From Parasponia andersonii (taxonomy: Eukaryota > Streptophyta > Magnoliopsida > Rosales > Cannabaceae), in NCBI GenBank assembly GCA_002914805.1, contig JXTB01000136.1, forward strand, positions 107,305-171,304: DNA of 64,000 nt. The letters are read 5' to 3'. The position numbers and the translations under genes were made by a program. A model generated the notes under the pieces. It had not been told where the DNA came from and searched no databases. It was given only the letters and a program-made list of their open reading frames with translations. Of the stretch, positions 1-10,250 are shown piece after piece; positions within the stretch are counted from its first letter, which is position 1; every line of letters starts with the position of its first letter.

Positions 1-475
1 TGTCATGTGCATATGGAGTGATGGTTTTGATTACACTATTATATATATATTGGCTCCCGGTCTGGATTATATATATATATACGTGTGTGTATGTTTTGGA
101 TTTGAACTAACCATGCAGGAGATTCCCATCACTGAACTATTTTTCCCCGAGGTAACTATTTTCCTATTGGGCATTGTATGCTCACCCCCCTTACCTTCCT
201 CTTCAGATGGTGTCCAGTGCGATCTTGGTGATCAAGAGGAGTAAGAGGTCATCCTAATTGCAGTTCATCTCTTGGTAATGCTAGGAGTTTGTTGTCACAG
301 TCTTTGGACTATTTGGATTGTGTGTTAGTATTGAACCAAGATTACTGCTTTCAATTTTGTCTGCAAACTTATGTATGCCATACTGGTATTTGACATCTGT
401 TGTGAATGATGATGATGATGGGTTTTGAAATTAATTTCATGTTTTTAAGTAATTGTTCAATCTATGTTTGATGAC
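1..475 (+). repeat. Ty3-type LTR fragment A, truncated at both sides
   Basis: This is the 3' part of the LTR family that recurs at 476-2190, 3576-5411, 10127-13587 and 62987-64000. Family landmarks are present: a TA-rich stretch, the 'gctcaccccc' block near 189, the 'cagatggtgtccagtgcgat' block and a 'gaaccaagattactgctttc' block. The left side runs off the window. The right side stops just before the family's terminal 'tgaca' and is fused at about 475 to an internal position of the next LTR copy. The orientation call rests on the order of the landmarks and on the CT-rich leader of fuller copies, not on a linked PBS. Confidence 0.65.
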
Positions 476-2190
476 TAGTCCCGTTGGATTCGTATCGTCA
501 CAAAGATCGTCAAGGTATATATATCTCAACCTCATATTGTCCAGATTGAAAATTGCCATTTTTGGATATTTTGAGTATTTGAATTTAAGTTTTCGATCTG
601 GCTATTGGATTGTGTTTTTGACTGCATTTTTGGAATGTACTCGGAAATGGAGAAGTTTGATATATATATATATATATATTGTATGGTTTGTTGATCGGCA
701 CGAAAATCAAGATTAGACGGTCAAGATTTTGCCTCGTTTTGCGTGCCACCGGCCCGGTGTGGGCCTGGACCCGAATTAGATAATTTATATATCTAACCTA
801 GCTATTTTGGGTGCTAGAAATTCAGTGAAAAGTTCCGTTTGTGAAATTGAAGCTCTGATGAGAAGTTGGCTTTTCGCAAAAGGATGACCGAGGGCTTAGA
901 ATTGGCTCCCAACCCTCCGGGTGATCGTCAACGATACCTTGAGGACTCAATAGCTTGGCATTACTATTCAAGCGAGGTAGGGATTCAATTACCTGTGGTT
1001 TATATCGTTTTCAAATAAAACTTACTTTCTGTAATATATGAGAATAAATATGATTTTTAGACTATTTAAATATCTGTGATGGGAATTTGTTGTATGCGAT
1101 ATATACTGTATTGCTCTGAGAATTTTCTGAGTGCAGGTTATTTTGGGTGTAATAAAAATTAGGACATTATACTGCCCGTTTTTCTATAAAAACCTAGTAT
1201 GCTGATTTTCACACTTCAGTTCGGTATTGCACGTGTCATAGGATCATACATGAGCACCGTGTTAGCATCGTGGGTCTACAGTGTGGCACTGCGTGCTCCA
1301 TCGTCGGTGAAAGTCCGTAAACATACGCAAGGTCTTGTTACTTCTGATTGCCTCCCCAGTTGGCAGGTATAGGTAATTCGGTTACCCCTCTAGGTTTGGT
1401 AGGCGACACATGAGTATCCCCTCCGGGTATGGGCTTAGGTATCAGGCAAGCTGTTAGGCACACTTAGTGCCATCATCCTGGGTTTTCACAGATGAGAGGA
1501 TGTGAGCTCATGGATATGGGTTGATTTGTGTCATGTGCATATGGAGTGATGGTTTTTATTATACTGCTTTATATATATATATATGTAGATTTCTGGTTTG
1601 GATTATATATATATATATATGGATGTTTTGGACTAAACTAACCATGCAAGAATTCCCCATCATTAAATATTTTTGAATGAGGTAATTATCTTTCCTACTG
1701 GGCATTTTATGCTCACCCCCCTACCTTCCTCCTCAGGTGGTGTCTAGTGCGATCTTGGTGATCAAGAGGAGTAAGAGATCATCGGGATTCTAGTTTGCCT
1801 CTTGGTAATGCTAGAAGTTTGTTGTCATAGTCTTTGGACTATTTGGGTTTTGTATTAGCATTGAACCAAGATTACTGCTTTCTATTTTGTCTGCAAACTA
1901 ATGTATGCCATTCTGGTGTTTGAGATTTTGGTAGATGATGATGATGCTGGATTTTATATTTAATTTCGTGTTTTTAAGTAATTGTTTAATCCATGTTTAA
2001 TGGTGTATACGAACTGTGGGAGTGGTTCACGGGATGGAATTCCGATTACTTTACTTAAATGGATCGTTTTATAAAAACTAGAACTTTTGACACTTTTCAA
2101 ATAAATCAAGAAATTTCCCACCTTTGTAAAATTCCCCTTCTGCCACTAGCCCGGGTTTTTGGTCATGACAATGATCCTGAGTGTCGTCTG
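476..2190 (+). repeat. Ty3-type LTR fragment B, 5'-truncated, intact 3' end
   Basis: Second copy of the LTR family, joined directly to fragment A. It starts inside the LTR at the 'gttggattcgtatcgtc' block and runs through the same landmarks as the copies at 10251-12523 and 62987-64000. It ends with 'ggtcatgaca', the expected terminal CA. The CT-rich and GC-rich leader of complete copies is missing, so the A/B junction looks like a recombination or deletion product rather than a clean insertion. No PBS follows the 3' end. Confidence 0.65.
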
Positions 2191-2244
2191 CCCCAGTAAA
2201 AGCATACGCTTAACCAGTCACTTTTCCTTTTCCTTTGTTGCCTC

Positions 2245-3352
2245 TTACCTGGCCAGGACGGCTGCTGCTGGATCCTGGACAACTACTGCCAAAACCACGC
2301 CCACCCTAACTCCTTGAGGCCTGAGCAGTCTGAAAGTTCTAAGTGTAACCCTGAGGGCGGTACTGATGCTGATAAGGCTGAGGGGAAGTAAAAGCCTACG
2401 AAGCACCCTGTGACTGTTGCGGCCTTGCTTGAGTGTTCTGATAGGGAACAGAACCTGACTGGCTCCTCTGCGGTCCTCCCTAAGAAAGAGGAGATTTTTG
2501 CAGACGATTGGGACATTCCTTCTTCCGATGACCCTGCTGGCCATAAACAAAACATCCTCCATATAGACTACCTCTGCCACCCCAGAAAAACCACTGTTGT
2601 GCGAGCTCCCACTGTTCGGAGTACCCTGGGCTGACCATTGCCTCTGGTTCCTTCTGGTGGCTTTCCTGTCATTTTCTCTCCGTTGCTTCCTCTTGGAATC
2701 CAAACTTTCTTCGATGGCCTCTGCCCGCTGGGTAGCCACTGCAATCTCAGGAAGAGTATGGAAAGTTTGGGTACTAATCCTGTTGAAAATGTTCCAATTC
2801 AAATGACTCTTGAACTTGGCAACTCAGTACTTCTCACTCATACCCGGTCCAAGAGCAATGCTTGCCAACTCAGTGAACTCTATCAGGTACTCATTCACGA
2901 TTCTGTTACCTTGGGTCAACATCTCAAATCGGTTCACAACTTCATTCTGTTGATCCTCATTGGCATACTGGGCCTTGAAAATCCGTTCAAAGTCTTCTCA
3001 AGTCAAGCCTACTACATCTTGCATCCGTTCCACTGTCTCCCACCAACGAATGGTACTTCCCGTCAAAAAACTCAACCAGAGTACCAAAGGCTCGAAAATG
3101 TCTCTCTATCTCACGCAACCAAGCAATTGCCATGAGAGCTTCTGGTCTACCATCAAATTGCCCTAGCTGGAGACGTATGAACCATTGGAGGTGATTAGCC
3201 TGATCCAACTGATGTTACCTTGGAGCTGCAGGCTGATAGTCTAGATTGCTCATCTGGTTGAATGCCTGCTGCATTGTCTCGATCAGATGAGTGAAATCCA
3301 GACGAGGAGACTTGGCATCCGGCTGGTGCCGCGGAACTCTTCTAAGAGGCAT
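2245..3352 (-). pseudogene. Ty3-type retrotransposon gag remnant, frameshifted
   Basis: Three consecutive minus-strand reading-frame blocks together resemble a plant Ty3-lineage gag. The first starts MPLRRVPRHQ (ATG at 3352). The second, at about 2987-3208, has the F-D-G-P-E-A-W-L-E-I-E pattern of a capsid (retrotrans_gag) domain. The third, at about 2560-2802, has RAEAIEESLDSKRK followed by a basic, Ser/Asn-rich stretch. A zinc-knuckle-like CFVYGQQGHRKKEC lies in a third frame near 2512-2553, with Tyr where the second Cys belongs. No protease, RT or integrase follows; the 3' side meets LTR B within about 55 bp. At least two frameshifts make it non-functional. It is inverted relative to both flanking LTRs. 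Confidence 0.75.
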
Positions 3353-3467
3353 CCTTAAAAGTCTAAAACAATATGCCAAACTGTTAGTGCGATAATGATG
3401 AATGCTTGTCATAAAAATCAACTTCAATCTAGTTTAATGGTGATACGTCCGAGCTGTTAAACTCAAA

Positions 3468-3479
3468 GCTCTGATACCA
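3468..3479 (-). other. Primer binding site, initiator tRNA-Met type
   Basis: The minus strand reads TGGTATCAGAGC, the plant initiator tRNA-Met primer binding motif used by many LTR retrotransposons. It lies 116 bp upstream of the gag ATG at 3352, which fixes the gag fragment as the 5' internal end of a minus-strand element. The minus-oriented 5' LTR expected just to the right is not recognisable; an inverted repeat and then a plus-oriented LTR occupy that place. Confidence 0.75.
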
Positions 3480-3483
3480 AAAA

Positions 3484-3575
3484 TTTCGTATTATTCTGAC
3501 GAAATGACGGTCTGACGAAGCTTCAATTGCCACCTTTAAGTTGCCAGACCGTCATTTCGTCAGAATAATACGAAA
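3484..3575. repeat. Perfect 31-bp inverted repeat with 30-bp spacer
   Basis: The arms at 3484-3514 and 3545-3575 are exact reverse complements (arm begins tttcgtattattctgacg), separated by 30 nt. The structure sits 4 bp beyond the PBS and directly at the point where the plus-oriented LTR homology begins. The same sequence was not noticed elsewhere in the window. Confidence 0.9.
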
Positions 3576-5411
3576 AATGCCCACATGAATATTTCAATTT
3601 CGGCACTATTTCCGGCGACTTCGAGCCATAAACTTGGGCTTCTTGGATTTGTCTCGACACAAGGATCGTCATGGTATATATATCATGATTCAAATTTGTC
3701 TCGATTAAATTTTTCCATTTTTGATAATTTTGAGTTAGTTTTAGTTTCGTATTTAAATTTTTCAATTTGACTATTAGATCCTAAAATAAACCTTATATTT
3801 GTGATATACTCATGAAAACAAAAATTTTGATATATATTGGCTATGTTTGGTAACAGGCACGAAAAAAGAATCTGATTGCTCAGATTTTCTCATTTTGCAT
3901 GCCATGAGCCTAAATTTGGCCCAAGCCTGAATCAATCACAATATATATCTAACCCAATATTTTTGGGTGCTCTGAATTCAATTATGAAGTCTGTTTCACG
4001 ATCTGAAACTTCGATTAAAAATCCTATTTTCAAACCTGTTGTTCAAAGTTTTGAAAATGACCCTTAACTTTCCAAATGACCACCAAACGGAGCCTAATAC
4101 TCGTAATAGTGTTGTAATACCATGTTGTTACTCGATTGATGTAGAGATTCAATTATTTAATTCTAAAATTAATTTAATTTATAAATTATCATATTTTTAA
4201 TAAATATGGAATTTTGTGATTTAATTTCTAAAAATTGTGTTTATATTTATTTTTGATTTGGTTTGAAATATGAACTGCTTGAGAGACATGTCACATTAGT
4301 TGGCATGTCATAGATACTGTTTTAAACTATTTTCTGTAAGAAATTGGATTTTTGGGTTTTGATAAAAAATAATCGTTGTACTATCGAAATTTTCAGAAAA
4401 TCTAAAATAATTTGAGGATTTAGTTTTGAGGACTAAATATAGTTTGATTAAAGAATACTACATGGTTATTTTGTGATTTTATGGAAATGGTGCATATCTT
4501 TATATTGACATTCATATAGCATTTGCATGCATTTGTACACTTACGCGACCATCGGACTTACAGTACCCAACATTAGGTGCTCAGACTTTAAGTTGATTGT
4601 TTAGGTGGCTCAAACTTATGAGTGATCTATTAAGATGTTTCAGACATTATAATTGTATACATAGTTCTATGTTAGCTTGAATATATATGTACTACTTTTA
4701 GTAAACAATGGACAATGATATAGAATATTTGAACTATTGGACTGTGATATCCACATGGATTTTATGAACTATTTTGAATCGACTACTAATTATGCATGAC
4801 TTTCAACATTAGTATATTTATTATGTATAAAAAAAAACTTGTAATCGATTCTTACTAAGCGTTCATATGCTCACCCCTAACTTCCTCTCACTTTTAGGTA
4901 TTGATTTATTTTGGATAAATTGTCTTGGTGACTTGACAAGATTGTTTGGCATACGTATGTCATTTTCCACATCTTCAATTGTTGGTTCCTATTCTATTTC
5001 ATCTTTTACTTTCCTTGTCAAATTTATTTAGCCGATAATAGTATATTTACTAGGTGGATACATGAAGATGATTTTGCTATAAAGTTTGAGAACTTAGAAA
5101 TATAAATGATTTTATTATAAATTATTTGGACATTGAACCTAAAGTTTTAATTTGACTTATTTTACTAAATTTTATGCATTTACAAATATTTTCAAACTAT
5201 TAATTAGAATTTTTTACAAACTTTAAGTGAAATATTTCTTTGAAAAATCTCTATTAATAAATGGTTTCCTCAATTTTATTTTTTCTTACTTTTAAGGACT
5301 AAATTATAAAATTTCAAACACTAAATCTTCTAGAATTTTAAAAATTACTATTTATCACTATTTCAATATAAAATTTCTAAAAATCACGGTCGTGAATTTC
5401 CGATCGTGACA
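3576..5411 (+). repeat. Ty3-type LTR copy, 5'-truncated and diverged
   Basis: Same family as the LTRs at 476-2190 and 10251-12523. Recognisable blocks in order are 'cttggatttgtctcgacac', 'gtatatatatca', 'ggcacgaaaa', 'tttttgggtgct', 'gctcacccc' near 4870, and the end 'cgatcgtgaca'. It is more diverged and more AT-rich than the other copies, with losses in the middle, so it is probably an older insertion. The CT-rich leader is missing; homology begins at the inverted repeat. Confidence 0.6.
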
Positions 5412-5467
5412 TTGCCAACTCATAGTATCCAAAAACTAGAGCTCGATACAGCCCAACTCCTCATGTC

Positions 5468-5595
5468 ATGCTTGGCATGGCCTAAAATCACTTCTTGTCA
5501 TGCTTTATTGGGCACGGAATTTTTTCGCATTATGCTTGGCACAGCCTAAAATCACTTCTTGTCATGTTTTATTTGGCATGGAATTTTTTTCTATC
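5468..5595. repeat. Two-copy 64-bp tandem repeat
   Basis: Units 5468-5531 and 5532-5595 both begin atgcttggca and share 'cctaaaatcacttcttgtca', with a handful of substitutions. A partial third unit may be present before and after. No coding potential was seen. Confidence 0.75.
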
Positions 5596-6265
5596 ATACC
5601 GTCATGCTAAATGGGCAGCCTAGTTTGATATCTCTAGAAGAGACTTAAGTATTGTTCGAAGATATCAAATCAACAAGTTGTTTGAGGATGCAAGACACAA
5701 GGATGGGGTTTTATGAAGAGAATTCACATATGATATATTTATTTACTATTGTTTAGTATTCCTTTTTATTTTTATGTTTAAAAAATTCAAGAATAAAAAA
5801 TATTAGCAAGATTAGGTTATCAACAGGTTCTCCATGAGAAAAAGCTTTAAAAGATGTTTTTCCATTAATCAACAGCCATTTTTCAACGCAATCTTCTTTT
5901 TCTTTTTTTTTTCTCTTTCTTTATTTTTATTTAAGGAAGTGCAAATGTCGTTTTATATTGTAACAATCGGATCAAGATCAAAAATTGTGTTGCCGATAAC
6001 TGAGAGAACACTCGGTTTCAATTTACATATCACAATAATGCAATAATTTAATGACGCATGCATAGATACAGAAAAAATGACTCGGTATTGTGCAATTTTC
6101 CATATATATTTGAAAAATATCTATTGTCTTATTCAATTTATGAAGTAAATAATTGCTAAATCGAAGAAATGTAAATGTAAACTTCATTAATTGTGTCAGT
6201 ATTCCCTCTTCAATCTTCGTCCCCGGATTTGTCAGTTTGTTAAATTTTGGGAACACAGTGGCCAG
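5596..6265. other. AT-rich stretch without recognised features
   Basis: Only short open frames with low-complexity (Phe-rich) translations occur here. I recognised no gene, RNA or repeat family. Confidence 0.5.
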
Positions 6266-6273
6266 CTTGAGGT

Positions 6274-6731
6274 CAATGGCGGAGGGAAGTGGGGCAAGTG
6301 GCCCCTACTCAACTTTTTTAATTAAAAACCGATTTTTATATGCGTTTCTTTTCCTATGTGCCCTCGTTAGAAATAGTTTTACAATTTTATCCCCGAATTC
6401 ACTTTTAAAACTACCTAATTATAACATACCCTTTCATTTAATTTTGAAAACAAATATTGGGAATATATAAATGGAATTTGAAAACATTTTTCATTTTTAT
6501 GCGTATTCCAAATGTTCTTTTCTTCTATGATAATGATTGAATAAAGATAAATTTTAAATTTTAGATGATTTTTTTAATGTACATTCTATTTTATTATCAT
6601 TAGAATATTTTTGTGAAATTTTAGAATTTTGGTTTGTCATTTTTTGCATTAAAAAAATTGCTTTACCTAGCCTCAGAAAAACAAAATTGCTTTATTGCCC
6701 TCACTACAAATTAGTTCTCGCTCAATCAGTG
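6274..6731. mobile_element. Small non-autonomous hAT-like element with 8-bp TSD
   Basis: The ends are CAATGGCGGAG at the left and, reading inward from the right, CACTGATTGAG. Both sides are flanked by the same 8-bp direct repeat cttgaggt (6266-6273 and 6732-6739); the match extends to gcttgaggtc. The left subterminal 'ggcggaggga' and 'ggcaagtggcccc' resemble the inward-read right end of the element at 42234-43192. The 8-bp duplication and CA-G-TGGCGGA-type ends fit hAT elements. At 458 bp it has no transposase. Confidence 0.7.
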
Positions 6732-6739
6732 CTTGAGGT

Positions 6740-8600
6740 CATGAAGAATTGAGTGATTCTAAATTTTTATTCTAACGTTTCACCATAAAAAGAGTCAATG
6801 TGATAAGTGTTAATTTCTTATTTCTCAAGAGACAAAGAGTGTTAAAAAAAAATAAAAATTGGCTACTACTGCCGGAAATTGGGCAATTATTACCCACGAG
6901 TGAACAAGATAATAAGTATTCTTGTTCATGATGACATCGTACTCCACTACAAACAAAGAAGAGAGTTCATGTAATGTAATTATATTTTAGTCGTCCTTTG
7001 AGAGTCAGTTAGAGAAGTAGATTCATGAGACGACTTTCAAATCGGCGTTCTTGATAGACGAAGTGGTAGATTAATTTAGGAAAGTTTATATTTATACAGA
7101 TCCCTTAGAGAAAAAAAGAAAAGAAAAGAAAAACAAATCATTCATAAGGCATTTCTTGGATATAAAATTGGAGCCTTTTCGTCAATTAATCCATAAAAGA
7201 AATAGGAAGGTATATTTTTATATAGGGTAAGTTGCCCTTACCCTTTAATTATAGGCTTTGGCATTTTGCCTCTATGGAAAAAAAAAATTAGCATATTCGC
7301 CTAAATTTTTGTAATCCTCTGTATTCTCATGGACCATCATGCATTTCAACTTCCGTTAAATGATTAATAAAATTCACCAAATAGAAAGCCACATAAACTT
7401 TGCTAGTAAAGGGTAGATATGAGAAAATTTGTCCAACAAGGAAAATTTGCAGTTCACCCCATCGAACTACAGTATTTGTGGGATATTAGGTACCCCTTTG
7501 TATATAAATTATATTTCATGAATTTGTGGCTGAAGATATATTTCATTGTAGAATATAATATACTTTATAAACCAATAAATAAGAATATTCATAGAGTACA
7601 TGCATGTCTTATTAATAGTAGTGTTTGTTCATTACGAAAAAATAATAAATAAGAAAAAGAATTAATACTTCTTTTCTTGGAAAATGATGAACTTTAAAGT
7701 CAGTACTTTTAACTAGCATTAAAACACGAATATTTAGGAACCATAAGTAAACGGGAAAGAAATTATTGGGGTCAATTAATGGGCAAAGACACCATAATAT
7801 ATAGGGTTATTTACAAAATTCCAGCCTGAGATACTAAAAATTGAAAAATCCCGGACTGATTTTTTTGAAAAATCCCGGATTGATTTAGAAATATATTATA
7901 TTTTAAAAGTATTATTAGAAAAATAATATTTTTAACAAATATTTAGAAAACTACCATTTTCTATTAAATTTGGTATTTTTCAATGGTATCTGAGGTAATC
8001 AGCTAGGTTACTTTGAGTAACCAATCCAGTTACTTGACATAGCTGTTCAAGTTACCTCAGGTTATTCAATTAATTACCTTAAGTATTTCATCAATCAATA
8101 AAAAAATAGTATTTTTTTAAATATTTTTAAAAATAGTATTTTTATAATTAAATTCGTGATTTTTCAGAACAATTTCAAATTCCGAAATTTTTTAAGTTTT
8201 TTGAAAAAATACCATAAAAAATCAAATTTCCTATAATATATAATCTGGGGGTTAAGGTATAATTTACTTTGTGGAAAATCAAATTCTTAGCCTGTCCTTA
8301 TTGTCGATTCCACGTGAGCTGTCACGTAGCAAATTCTGTTAAATTTTAAATTAAGGGTTGTTTGAGCTATAGCTACTATTGGAAAATTCAGTGTGCCATG
8401 TGCAAACAATTATTTCATATAAGGGGATAAATGCCGAATAATACCAAAGGCACCATAATTGAAATAAAATTCATTTTATTGTGAAAATATTACTTTATAT
8501 ATTATTATGTTGGCATTGCTCAAATCAAAGTTGCAACGTACTCGGTACTCAAAGGGAATAAGACTTACAAAAATACATATGGTATATGGATAAATATATA
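6740..8600. other. AT-rich intergenic DNA, nothing assigned
   Basis: No supported coding region. The part at 7800-8260 has repeated 'aaatcccggactgattt'-like phrases and alternating 'ggttac'/'gtaacc' motifs in both orientations around 7995-8080, which suggests a degenerate fold-back or MITE remnant, but no clean termini were found. Confidence 0.45.
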
Positions 8601-8605
8601 TATAT

Positions 8606-8822
8606 AGGTATTTTTTTTTTACCTATGCATAAGTATTAATTTGGCCAATGAAAAATTAGTATACACATTTTTTTATTATAAAAAGTAAGAGAGAGAAAGA
8701 GCATTATGCTCATCTTTTCATACACTTCATTATAGCTATTCGATCACCATCTAATAGTGATCTAACGGCTAAAAAAAATACCTACCCATAGGTAAAAAAA
8801 AATATTTATTGGATGGACAACC
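8606..8822 (+). mobile_element. MITE copy 1 (about 220 bp, long imperfect TIRs)
   Basis: The left end reads 'taggtattttttttttt' then acctatgcat; the right end is its inverted form with 'aggtaaaaaaaa'. The internal core 'aagtaagagagagaaagag' and the 'cgatcaccatctaatagtga' apex are shared with four other copies in the window (8846, 9101, 39584, and 43302 inverted). Confidence 0.8.
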
Positions 8823-8845
8823 TATATATATAAATCTATATATAC

Positions 8846-9062
8846 AGATTTTTTTTTTTACTTATGCATAGGTATCAATTTGACTAATCTAAATTTAACA
8901 TGCAAATTTTTTTATTGTAAAAGGTAAGAGAGAGAAAGAGCATTAATGATGCACGTCTTTTTATGCACTTCATTATAACCATTAGATCACCATCTAATGG
9001 TGATCCAACGGCTAAAAAAAAAATACCTACCCATAGGTAAAAAAAATACCTATTGGATTGAC

Positions 9063-9065
<3 letters not shown>
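8846..9065 (+). mobile_element. MITE copy 2
   Basis: Same family and orientation as the copy ending at 8822 and separated from it by about 20 bp of TA-rich sequence. It has the full core and a 9-bp-arm hairpin at 8985-9005 (arms gatcaccat and atggtgatc, loop cta). Confidence 0.85.

Positions 9066-9096
<31 letters not shown>
9066..9096. repeat. (TA)n microsatellite
   Basis: Essentially uninterrupted alternating ta between MITE copies 2 and 3. Such TA tracts are preferred landing sites for many MITEs. Confidence 0.9.
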
Positions 9097-9100
<4 letters not shown>

Positions 9101-9309
9101 CACCAATCTAGTAGGTATTTTGTTTTTATAAGTATCAATTTGGTCAATGAAAATTTAGCATGTACATTTTTTTTATTATAAAAAATAAAAAAGAAAAAGA
9201 ATATTAATGATACACGTCTTTTCATGCGTAGCCATTGAATCACCGTTGGTGATCCAACAGCTAAAAAGAAGTACATGCCCATATGTAAGAAGAAAAAAAT
9301 ACCTAATAC
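9101..9309 (+). mobile_element. MITE copy 3, abutting the MMP pseudogene start
   Basis: The left end is 'caccaatctagtaggtattt' and the core shares 'caatttgg' and 'aatgaaaatttagcatgtac' with the other copies. It has diverged more than copies 1 and 2. The right end lies about 18 bp before the pseudogene ATG at 9328, so it occupies the former core promoter or 5' UTR. Confidence 0.8.
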
Positions 9310-9327
9310 TAACGTACATACTCTCCC

Positions 9328-10126
9328 ATGCAACTACTAGCGATGGAGCCAAAATCTCCCCCACTCCTAAGATCCCTTTTGGTCCTCGTAGTGATACCTC
9401 TCTCGACAAACACAATCCAATCCAAATCCGAAATGCAACAGCTCCACTACGCTTTCAAGTTCATCCAAAGTTTCGTGGGTTCCCAAAAAGGTCAAAACGT
9501 ACCCGGGCTCTACCAGCTCACACAATATCTACAGAGATTCATGTACATGAATTACCAACTTGAAGATGAAAAAGCTCAGTACGACCATAATGATCTCTTA
9601 AACGACAACAACATTAATGAGTTTGACGAGGATTTGGAGTCTGCCATCAAATCCTACCAACGTAACTACAATCTGAAAGTCACCGGAACCCTAGACCAGG
9701 CAACGGTGAAGCAAATGATGATTCCTCGATGCGGATTGCCGGAAATAATGAGCTCGGAAAACCACAACGATGATATGGCACTCATCGGAATCTTTTCTCA
9801 TAATTCGTATTCTTACTTTCCTGGAAACCGTGTTGGAAGAAAACCAACCTGACATATCGCTTTCTTCCGTCGAGCTCGCCAGTTCTAGGCATAAACAACA
9901 TAAGAGCCATAATCGCTCGAGCGTTTCAGAAATGGACAGACGCGACCGATTTCCATTTCGAAGAAATTCCGGGGAGTTCAAGCCAATCCGACATCCAAAT
10001 CGCATTTTAAAAAAGAGACCATAGAGACGCCACTCCATTCGATGTGTACCACGGTGTCTTGGCCCATGGATCCCCGCCGGACATTGGTATCTTGCATTTC
10101 AATGCGGAGGAATTCTATTTTATACC
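9328..10126 (+). pseudogene. Matrix metalloproteinase (MMP) pseudogene, 3'-truncated
   Basis: Related to the MMPs at 20982 and 40756 but on the opposite strand. The first 174 codons give a hydrophobic leader (a second Met, at 9343, matches the paralogues' start better), a prodomain with GQNVPGLYQLTQYL and ESAIKSYQ, and the cysteine switch PRCGLPE. Around 9829 a one-base indel shifts the frame; the catalytic domain then continues in another frame (WKKTNLTYRF, IIARAFQKW, SDIQIAF). A TAA at 10008-10010 interrupts it within the structural-zinc region. Homology goes on to 'LAHG' and 'LHFNAEEF' and stops just before the HEXXH region, where LTR sequence begins at about 10127. Frameshift, nonsense codon and loss of the active site make it non-functional. 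Its linker lacks the His-run of its paralogues. Confidence 0.93.
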
Positions 10127-10250
10127 GGTTATCTCTATTTTATATTGTTTTTGAATAGAACTTATTTTCTACCATACTATGACAAATATGATTTGAGAAT
10201 TATTTAAATACCTGTGACAGAATTTGATTGTATGATATATATATATATAT
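10127..10250 (+). repeat. Left part of interrupted host LTR (same Ty3-type family)
   Basis: Matches the internal segment 'ggttacctc...gaataaaa...ttattttctgc...tttaaatacctgtga' of the copies at 11113 and 63867. Its right neighbour within the LTR is found again at 12524, on the other side of a complete inserted LTR. Its own 5' part is missing: it is joined directly to the MMP pseudogene. Confidence 0.75.

Noticed and set aside
2410..3166. Plus-strand open frames of 68-165 codons
   Set aside because: They are antisense to the gag remnant, which has recognisable capsid and zinc-knuckle-like motifs on the minus strand.
5834..6470. Open frames of 70-105 codons
   Set aside because: AT-rich, Phe-rich translations without motifs. 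The second also runs into the hAT-like element at 6274.
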